Origin: Azospirillum sp. TSH100 | Lineage (GTDB): Bacteria > Pseudomonadota > Alphaproteobacteria > Azospirillales > Azospirillaceae | Assembly (NCBI RefSeq): GCF_004923295.1 | Contig: NZ_CP039638.1 | Span: 248,001 to 312,000 of the forward strand | DNA length: 64,000 nt | Direction of reading: 5' to 3' | Position numbers and translations under genes: made by a program | The notes under the pieces: model-generated | Told to the model about the DNA's origin: nothing | Seen by the model: the letters and a program-made list of their open reading frames with translations, nothing else | The model's database searches: none | In this document: piece by piece, positions 58,086 to 64,000 of the stretch | Layout: each line of letters opens with the position of its first letter | Numbering within the stretch: the first letter of the stretch is position 1

Positions 58086-59444
58086 ATGCCCGACCAGACC
58101 GCCGCCTCTTCAGCCTTCGCCCCCGTTTCTGCCGCCATCCGTGGGCGCCTGCTCAGCTTCCGTCGCGCGCCCGCCGGGCCGGGGGATCTCGACTGCCTGA
58201 CCTATCATGAGGATGGGCTGCTGCTGGTCGGGACCGACGGGCGGATACTGGAGGTCGGCGACTGGGCGACCCTGCGCGGCCGGCTGCCGGAAGGGGTGGC
58301 GGTCGACGACCACAGCGGCAGGCTGGTGCTGCCCGGCTTCATCGACACCCACATCCATTTCCCGCAGACCCAGGTCATCGCCTCCTACGGCGCCCAGCTG
58401 CTCGACTGGCTGGAGAAATACACCTTCATCGAGGAGCAGCGTTTCGCCAACCCGGCCCATGCCGCCGCCAACGCCGCCTTCTTCATGGACGAGCTGCTGC
58501 GCAACGGCACGACGACGGCGGTGGTCTATGGCTCGGTTCACCCGCAGTCGGTCGACGCCCTGTTCGCCGAGGCCGAGGCGCGCGGCGCCGGGTTGATCGC
58601 CGGCAAGGTGATGATGGACCGCCATGCCCCCGCCGCCCTGACCGACACGGCCGACAGCAGCTATCGCGACAGCAAGGCGCTGATCGGCCGCTGGCACGGG
58701 ACGGGGCGGCAGCGCTACGCCGTGACGCCACGCTTCGCCATCACCTCGACCGAGGCGCAGCTGGAGGCGGCGGGCGCACTGCTGCGCGAGCATCCCGGCG
58801 TCCACATGCAGACCCACCTGTCGGAGAACACCGACGAGATCGCCGAGGTGCGCCGCCTGTTCCCCGGCGCCCGCGACTACACCGACGTCTATGACCGTTT
58901 CGGGCTGCTGGGGCCGACCTCGCTGTTCGGCCACTGCATCCATCTGTCGGAGGCGGAGATGGGCCGGCTGTCGGACAGCGGGTCGGTCGCCGTCTTCTGC
59001 CCGACCAGCAACCTGTTCATCGGCAGTGGCCTGTTCGACCTCGACGCCCTGTCGAAGCCGGAGCGGCCGGTGCGCACCGCCATCGCCACCGATGTCGGCG
59101 GCGGCACCAGCTATTCCATGCTGCGCACCGCGGCGGAGGCCTACAAGGTGTTGCAGCTGCGGCGCCAGAACCTGCCCGCGCTCGCAGCCTTGCATTGGAT
59201 GACCCGCGGAAACGCCGAGGCGCTGGGCATGGCCGGCGAGATCGGCAGCCTGGAACCCGGCCGCTGGGCCGACCTCGTCGTGCTCGACCCCGCCGCCACC
59301 CCGGCTATGCGACATCGCATGAAGGCGGTGGACGGCGACCTGGAGGAAGAGCTGTTCATCCAGGTGACGCTGGGTGACGACCGCTCGGTGGCCGCCACCT
59401 ATCTGCGCGGCCGCAATTCGCACCTGCGGCAAACAGGAGCTTGA
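58086..59444 (+). CDS. guaD: Guanine deaminase
   Basis: GuaD converts guanine to xanthine. The 452-residue amidohydrolase has the metal-binding motif PGFIDTHIHFPQ (about 80-91), HMQTHLSENTDEI (about 240-252), LFGHCIHLSEAEMG and the Asp of AIATDVGGGTSYSMLRTA. EKYTFIEEQRFAN is typical of guanine deaminases rather than other amidohydrolases. It pairs with puuD; xanthine dehydrogenase is not in the window. Confidence 0.95.
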   Translation: MPDQTAASSAFAPVSAAIRGRLLSFRRAPAGPGDLDCLTYHEDGLLLVGTDGRILEVGDWATLRGRLPEGVAVDDHSGRLVLPGFIDTHIHFPQTQVIASYGAQLLDWLEKYTFIEEQRFANPAHAAANAAFFMDELLRNGTTTAVVYGSVHPQSVDALFAEAEARGAGLIAGKVMMDRHAPAALTDTADSSYRDSKALIGRWHGTGRQRYAVTPRFAITSTEAQLEAAGALLREHPGVHMQTHLSENTDEIAEVRRLFPGARDYTDVYDRFGLLGPTSLFGHCIHLSEAEMGRLSDSGSVAVFCPTSNLFIGSGLFDLDALSKPERPVRTAIATDVGGGTSYSMLRTAAEAYKVLQLRRQNLPALAALHWMTRGNAEALGMAGEIGSLEPGRWADLVVLDPAATPAMRHRMKAVDGDLEEELFIQVTLGDDRSVAATYLRGRNSHLRQTGA

Positions 59445-59474
59445 CCCAAACCCCTAGTCCCTGTAGGAGTTCCG

Positions 59475-59612
59475 CCGTCATTGGGGAGTAGCCACCCGCC
59501 GGCAGCGATCCGGTGGGGTTCGCGTCAACAGACTTGGATGGTTCCGGCCTCCGGCCGTTACCGCCATGGCGCGCACGGCGACCGGAGGGTCGACTCGGCG
59601 AGACCAGTGGAT
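59475..59612 (+). promoter_or_regulatory. yybP-ykoY (manganese) riboswitch
   Basis: The leader of mntP contains ATTGGGGAGTAGCC (59480-59493), then GCGTCAACAGACTTGG (59522-59537), and CGGCGAGACCA (59596-59606), the conserved 5', middle and 3' segments of the Mn(II)-sensing yybP-ykoY RNA. The order and gene context both fit. It should raise MntP production when manganese is high, probably by freeing the ribosome-binding site. Confidence 0.88.
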
Positions 59613-59678
59613 CGGGCATCTCCGCGGCCAGCCGGAGTCCGTCCGGTTCCACTGTGTTGTCTGGCCCGGGAATAGCCA

Positions 59679-60257
59679 ATGATCGCCACGTCCCTCGCGC
59701 TTGCTTTCAGCCTTTCGATGGACAGCTTCGCCGCCGCACTCGGCCGCGGTGCCTGTTCGCGCCGTGCCGGTCTGCCGGAAGCGATGCGTGTCGGCGCCGC
59801 CTTCGGCGTCTGCCAGTTCGCCATGCCGCTGGTCGGTTGGGGCGTTGGCATCGCCTTCGCCAGCCTCGTGGAATCGGTCGATCACTGGATCGCCTTCGGC
59901 CTGCTGCTGGCCGTCGGCGGAGCCATGCTGCGCAACGCCATCATGGACGGAGACGATGAGGGCGAGGAGGATTGCGGCCCGATGCGCAGCGTGCGTGCCG
60001 AATGGCTGGCCCTGCTGACCACCGCCGTCGCCACCAGCATCGACGCCGCCGCCGTCGGCGCCGGTCTGGCGCTGGTCGATGTCGACATGGTGACGACCTC
60101 GGCGCTGATCGGCGTGGTGACCTTCGCGGTGGCCTTCGGCGGCGTGCTGATCGGACGTGCCGCCGGCGCGCATCTGGGGCGCTGGGCCGAGATGGCCGGC
60201 GGCGTGGTGCTGATCGGGCTGGGCGCGAAGATCCTGCTGGAGCACACGCTGGGGTAA
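59679..60257 (+). CDS. mntP: Manganese efflux pump
   Basis: MntP exports Mn(II) across the inner membrane. The 192-residue protein has six hydrophobic segments in two repeats, each with the conserved acidic signature (LAFSLSMDSFAAALGRGA and LLTTAVATSIDAAAVGAGLAL). The Asp residues in the membrane are the metal path. The start ATG at 59679 lies about 67 bases after the riboswitch. It is convergent with tenA. Confidence 0.94.
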   Translation: MIATSLALAFSLSMDSFAAALGRGACSRRAGLPEAMRVGAAFGVCQFAMPLVGWGVGIAFASLVESVDHWIAFGLLLAVGGAMLRNAIMDGDDEGEEDCGPMRSVRAEWLALLTTAVATSIDAAAVGAGLALVDVDMVTTSALIGVVTFAVAFGGVLIGRAAGAHLGRWAEMAGGVVLIGLGAKILLEHTLG

Positions 60258-60279
60258 GAGGGCGCCGAGGCTCCCGTCC

Positions 60280-60978
60280 TCACCCCGCCAGCGTCATCCC
60301 CATTTCCCAGAAATCCGCCTCCAGCCGGCAGGCCTGCCGGAAGATCGTGACCAAGCGGGGGAAACGCGCCTCCGTCATCCCGTCGACCGCCAGACGGTCC
60401 AAATTCTCCCGCGCCGCCCGCGCCACCTCCTGATAGGCGTCGCCGGCATATTCGGCGATCCAGACCCGGTAGGGATTGGAGTCGTCCAGTGCCCCCGGCA
60501 GCGCGGCCAGCCGGCGGCCGATCTCGGCATAGCCGATGACGCAGGGGCTGAGCGCGACATGCAGGTCCAGCAGGTCGCCGCGCAAGCCCGTCTCCAGCAC
60601 ATAGCGGGTGTAGGCCATCGTCGCCTTGGATTCCGCCGCCTGTTCCAGTTCGGCGGCGGACAGGCCCCAGCCGGCGCACAGGCCGACATGCAGGTCCATC
60701 TCCACGTCGAGGATCGCCTTCAGCCCGGCCAGCGAGGCCCGCATCTCGCGCAGGTCGCGGCCCTTGTAGATGGCGAGCGCATAGGCACGGGCGAAATGGA
60801 TCAGGAACAGGTAATCCTGCACCAGATAATGCCGGAAACACTCCTGCGGCAGCGTCCCGTCGCCCATCCCGCGCACGAAGCCGTGGTCGACATAGGCCGA
60901 CCAGTCCGGCCGCGCCCCGGCGACGAGCCGGTCGAACAGGTCGGGGGTGCTGGTGGCCAGGGGCATGGGCGCGGTCAT
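60280..60978 (-). CDS. tenA: TenA-family thiaminase II / aminopyrimidine aminohydrolase
   Basis: The 232-residue helical protein fits TenA: FVRGMGDGTLPQECFRHYLVQDYLFLIHFARAYALA, the ESKATMAYTRYVLETG region, and LSPCVIGYAEIGRRLA with the catalytic Cys. It salvages the pyrimidine part of degraded thiamine. The ATG at 60978 follows GGAGA. No thiamine genes or TPP riboswitch are nearby. It follows the ABC-2 permease gene by 50 bases on the same strand. Confidence 0.92.
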   Translation of the reverse strand: MTAPMPLATSTPDLFDRLVAGARPDWSAYVDHGFVRGMGDGTLPQECFRHYLVQDYLFLIHFARAYALAIYKGRDLREMRASLAGLKAILDVEMDLHVGLCAGWGLSAAELEQAAESKATMAYTRYVLETGLRGDLLDLHVALSPCVIGYAEIGRRLAALPGALDDSNPYRVWIAEYAGDAYQEVARAARENLDRLAVDGMTEARFPRLVTIFRQACRLEADFWEMGMTLAG

Positions 60979-61027
60979 GTCGGCTGTCTCCGATTTGGCT
61001 GACGAAGCGGGGCGCACACTCTACCCG

Positions 61028-61879
61028 CTATTCCCCCGTTTGCAGCAGCGCGCCGCGCACCCGCGCCTGATGGAAGGCGTGGAGGAACACGGCGATGCCG
61101 GCCGCCATGTAAAGCATGTTCAGCCCGACCGCCCAGGCGAGATGGTCCCAGCGCAGGGTGCCGTCGAACACCAGCGCCCGCATGCCCTCGAACACATGCG
61201 CCGAGGGAAGGGCGAGTGCCACCGGCTGGAGCCAGGCCGGCAGCACCGAGACCGGGTAATAGACCGCGCTGACCGGGGCCAGCATGAAGACGACGATCCA
61301 GGCCAGCCCCTCCGCCCCCATGCCATAGCGCAGGATCAGCGCCACGATCAGCAGCCCGAGCGACCAGCCCAGCACGATCAGGTTGGCGAAGAAGGCGGCG
61401 AGCGGCAGGCCCAGCGCGAAGACCGAATAGCCGAAGAAGGGAATCGCCAAGGCCGCCGCCGGCAGAACGCCGATCAGGGTGCGCAGCAGGCTCATCGTCA
61501 TCAGCGCCGTCACCCATTCGCCGGGGCGCAAGGGGCTGACGAACAGATGGCCGAGGTTGCGTGACCACATCTCTTCCAAGAAGGAGATGGAGACGCCGAG
61601 CTGGCCGCGGAACAGCACGTCCCACAGCAGCACCGCGCTGACCAGCACGCCGGCCCCCTGCGCCACCCAGCCGCTGCCGCCGCCGCTGGTCGAGGCCATG
61701 AACTGGTTGATGTAGCCCCACAGGATCATCTGCATGGTCGGCCAATAGGCCAGCTCCAGGATGCGTGGCCAGGACCCGCGCAGCAGATACCAGTAGCGCA
61801 GCACCATGGCGCCGACCCGGCGCAGCGAGAAGCCGTTGCGCGGAATGGCGCGGGGGATCTGGGCGTCACTCGGCGGCAT
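61028..61879 (-). CDS. ABC-2 type transporter permease
   Basis: The 283-residue protein has six predicted membrane segments, for example LVSAVLLWDVLFRGQLGVSISFLEEMWSRN and LIVLGWSLGLLIVALILRYG, and the ABC-2 motif LPSAHVFEGMRALVFDG near the C-terminus. The ATG at 61879 (MPPSDAQIPRAIPRNG) overlaps the ATPase gene by 14 bases. With that gene it forms an export system. The substrate is not indicated. Confidence 0.88.
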   Translation of the reverse strand: MPPSDAQIPRAIPRNGFSLRRVGAMVLRYWYLLRGSWPRILELAYWPTMQMILWGYINQFMASTSGGGSGWVAQGAGVLVSAVLLWDVLFRGQLGVSISFLEEMWSRNLGHLFVSPLRPGEWVTALMTMSLLRTLIGVLPAAALAIPFFGYSVFALGLPLAAFFANLIVLGWSLGLLIVALILRYGMGAEGLAWIVVFMLAPVSAVYYPVSVLPAWLQPVALALPSAHVFEGMRALVFDGTLRWDHLAWAVGLNMLYMAAGIAVFLHAFHQARVRGALLQTGE

Positions 61880-62693
61880 CGGCGGCCTCCCCGGTCGGGA
61901 TGCGGTCGTCCGACGCGCGGGCGATGTCGAGGAACACCTCCTCCAGCGTCTGGCGGCCATAGCGAGCAAGCAAGGCCGACGGCGCGCCGCGGTCGACGAT
62001 CCGCCCCTGGCGCATCACCAGCACGCCGTCGCACAGCCGCTCCACCTCCAGCATGTTGTGGGAGGCCAGCAGGATGGTGGCGCCGGTGCGCAGGCGGTAC
62101 CGCTCAAGATATGTCCGGATCCAGTCGGCGGTGTCGGGGTCGAGCGACGCCGTCGGCTCGTCCAGCAGCAAAAGCTCGGGCTCGTTGAGCAAAGCTTTCG
62201 CAAGGGCAACGCGGGTTTTCTGCCCTGCCGACAGCCCGCCGGAGGGGCGATCCAGAAAACGCGACAGGTCAAGATGCTCCGCCAATTCTTGGACGCGCTT
62301 TTTGACGCATGTCAAACCGTAGAGGTGGGCATAGACGGTAAGGTTCTCCCGCACCGTCAGCCGATGGGGCAGCTCGACGTAGGGGGAGGAGAAGTTCATG
62401 CGCGGAAGCACGGCATGCCGATGGCGCGCCATGTCGACGCCCAGGATCTCCACCGTCCCGGCCGTCGGCAGCAACAGCCCGAGCAGCATCGAGATGGTCG
62501 TCGTCTTGCCCGCGCCGTTGCCGCCGAGAAGGCCGGTGACGCTGCCGCGCTGCACGGTGAAGGTGATCGCGTCGACCGCCGTAACGTCCCGGCCGTCCGG
62601 GGTCGGGAAGCGCTTGGTCAGCCCGTCGGCCCGGATGGCGGGGGCGATGGCGGGGACGATTGGCTGCTGCTGTGGGATGGGTCGCTCGGTCAT
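61866..62693 (-). CDS. ABC transporter ATP-binding protein (ABC-2 exporter)
   Basis: The 275-residue ATPase has Walker A GGNGAGKTT (about 57-65), signature LSAGQKTRVALAKALL and Walker B LLLLDEPTASLDPDT, then the H-loop in LLASHNMLEV. It resembles DrrA/CcmA-like exporters. The open frame runs far beyond the start, but the ATG at 62693 (MTERPIPQQQ) begins the conserved part; sequence upstream is antisense to the RegB gene. It drives the downstream permease. Confidence 0.9.
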   Translation of the reverse strand: MTERPIPQQQPIVPAIAPAIRADGLTKRFPTPDGRDVTAVDAITFTVQRGSVTGLLGGNGAGKTTTISMLLGLLLPTAGTVEILGVDMARHRHAVLPRMNFSSPYVELPHRLTVRENLTVYAHLYGLTCVKKRVQELAEHLDLSRFLDRPSGGLSAGQKTRVALAKALLNEPELLLLDEPTASLDPDTADWIRTYLERYRLRTGATILLASHNMLEVERLCDGVLVMRQGRIVDRGAPSALLARYGRQTLEEVFLDIARASDDRIPTGEAADAAE

Positions 62694-62768
62694 GGGCACA
62701 GAATATGGCGGCAGCCGCCGCAACCGCCAGGGGCATGCGGCCCAGGGACAAGCATCGGGACAAGGATC

Positions 62769-64000
62769 ATGGTGACGATGGCCAGCGCGCTGACCGTACC
62801 GGTCCCGCCCTCTCCGGCGCCGCTCCATTGGGCGCAACCGGACGGCCGCATCACGTTGCGCACGCTGATCCTGATCCGCTGGGTCGCCGTGCTGGGGCAG
62901 CTGGCCGCAGTGGCCTTCGTCAATCTGGGGCTCGGTTTCCCGCTGCCGCTCGGGCCGGTGATTGCCGCGATCAGCGCGTCGGCCCTGCTGAACGTGGTGG
63001 CGATGGCCCAGCGAGGCGGCCGGCTGCGGCTGGCCGATCGCGACGCGGCGCTGTATCTCAGCTACGACATGCTGCAGCTGACGCTGCTGCTCTATCTGAC
63101 CGGTGGACTGAGCAACCCCTTCGCCATCCTGCTGCTGGCGCCGATGACCGTGGGGGCGGCCATCCTGTCGCGCTACAGCACGGTGCTGCTGACCGGGCTG
63201 AACCTGATCTGCCTGACCGCACTCGCCCTCTGGCACTTCCCGCTGCCGTGGGAGGAGCCGGTGCGTTCGATGGCGCCGCTCTACGCCTTCGGCGTCTGGC
63301 TGTCGCTGACGGTGTCGTCGGTCTTCATTGCCGGCTATGTCTTCCGCGTCGCTGCCGAGGCGCGGCGCTTCGCCGACGCGCTCGCCGCCTCGCAGGTGGC
63401 GCTCGCCCGCGAACAGCGGCTGGGGGCGCTGGGCGCGCTCGCCGCCGCCGCCGCGCACGAGCTGGGCTCGCCGCTCGGCACCATCGCCGTGGTGGCGAAG
63501 GAACTGGCGCGCGACCTGCCGCCCGACAGCCCCTATGGCGAGGATGTCGAGCTTCTGCAAAGCCAGGTGATGCGCTGCCGCGAGATTCTGGCCGATCTGG
63601 CGCGCAAGCCGGAGGCCGATGGCGGCGACCCGTTCGAGCGGCTGCCGCTGACCACGCTGATCGAGGCCGCCGCCGCCCCGCATCGCCTGGGCCACATCAA
63701 CTTCGCCGTGGAGCCGCACCCGGTCGGCGAGGCGGAGGAGCCCTTCCTGCGCCGCAGCCCGGAAATCATCCACGGCATCGGCAACTTCATCCAGAACGCC
63801 CACCAGTTCGCCCGTCACAAGGTGACGGTCGCCGCCGCCTGGGACGGACGCGGCGTCACCATCACGGTGATGGACGACGGCCCGGGTTTCCCGCCGCATC
63901 TGCTGGGCCGCATCGGCGAGCCGTACCTGTCGGTGCGCGGCGAGCGCTCCGGCCCCAAGGGGCAGACGGGCGGCGGCCATATGGGGCTGGGCATCTTCAT
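62769..64000 (+). CDS. regB: RegB/PrrB/ActS-type redox sensor histidine kinase, 3'-truncated by the window edge
   Basis: The visible 410 residues start at ATG 62769 behind AAGGA. Six membrane segments contain the quinone-site heptad GGLSNPF and are followed by an H-box, AAAAAHELGSPLGTIAVVAKEL. The redox-active Cys context LQSQVMRCREIL, the N-box GIGNFIQNAHQFA and DDGPGFPP are also present. RegB controls photosynthesis, nitrogen fixation or respiration genes in response to redox state, with RegA as partner. The gene runs off the end of the window, so regA and the last G-box residues are not visible. Confidence 0.9.
   Translation, partial: MVTMASALTVPVPPSPAPLHWAQPDGRITLRTLILIRWVAVLGQLAAVAFVNLGLGFPLPLGPVIAAISASALLNVVAMAQRGGRLRLADRDAALYLSYDMLQLTLLLYLTGGLSNPFAILLLAPMTVGAAILSRYSTVLLTGLNLICLTALALWHFPLPWEEPVRSMAPLYAFGVWLSLTVSSVFIAGYVFRVAAEARRFADALAASQVALAREQRLGALGALAAAAAHELGSPLGTIAVVAKELARDLPPDSPYGEDVELLQSQVMRCREILADLARKPEADGGDPFERLPLTTLIEAAAAPHRLGHINFAVEPHPVGEAEEPFLRRSPEIIHGIGNFIQNAHQFARHKVTVAAAWDGRGVTITVMDDGPGFPPHLLGRIGEPYLSVRGERSGPKGQTGGGHMGLGIF

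Noticed and set aside
61866..63980. 704-codon fused frame suggesting an ABC ATPase with a long N-terminal domain
   Set aside because: The first 429 codons are antisense to the RegB-type kinase; conserved ATPase sequence begins at the ATG at 62693.

Overview
The window is GC-rich alphaproteobacterial chromosome, most likely Azospirillum or a close relative in the Rhodospirillales. The reasons are the hisG-hisD-UPF0262-LMW phosphatase and infA-maf-RNase G-yacG-tRNA-Phe gene groups, a RegB-type redox kinase, SAM-II-like and manganese riboswitch signatures, and the codon use. No 16S rRNA or other taxonomic marker is present, so this is inference.

Left chromosomal edge (1-2595): a 5'-truncated AraC-type regulator, serine acetyltransferase (cysE) and a DUF3750 protein.

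Integrated element (2596-22256, about 19.7 kb): a 46-bp duplication of the 3' end of tRNA-Phe(GAA) bounds the island. The intact tRNA is at the right end, next to a tyrosine integrase and an excisionase-like gene. The right half carries mobility genes: a MobQ-type relaxase beside an IncQ-like oriT, a KfrA-type regulator with a 60-bp palindromic region, a large P-loop protein, a resolvase-like protein lacking its catalytic residues, and a probable PD-(D/E)XK protein. There is no type IV secretion system, so it looks like an integrative mobilizable element. The left half is visibly more A+T-rich cargo: a complete type I restriction-modification operon (hsdR-hsdS-X-hsdM) in which X is an ABC-ATPase resembling the anticodon nuclease PrrC, an unpaired Phd/YefM antitoxin, and the frameshifted remains of a UvrD-like helicase.

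Housekeeping block (22212-33238): tRNA-Phe, yacG, an RNase E/G, maf and infA. They are followed by a transglycosylase-like protein, a hybrid histidine kinase and a PepSY membrane protein, then a LMW phosphatase, UPF0262, hisD and hisG.

Methionine uptake (33400-37384): a sigma70-like promoter, a SAM-II-like element, a 28-codon Met/Cys-rich leader ORF, a small unknown gene, and metQ-metN-metI-metQ. A convergent 1228-aa TPR/glycosyltransferase-like protein built as a tandem duplication follows.

Chemosensory cluster (41215-51381): response regulator, CheC, soluble MCP, triple CheW, CheB, HEAT protein, CheR, CheY, CheA and a STAS-like protein, with mostly overlapping or near-touching genes. This is a self-contained non-flagellar-type pathway.

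Right end (51469-64000): an RND efflux pump, its adaptor and a TetR repressor with a likely operator; purine catabolism (puuD, guaD); a manganese exporter behind a yybP-ykoY riboswitch; tenA; an ABC-2 exporter; and a RegB-type kinase cut off by the window end.
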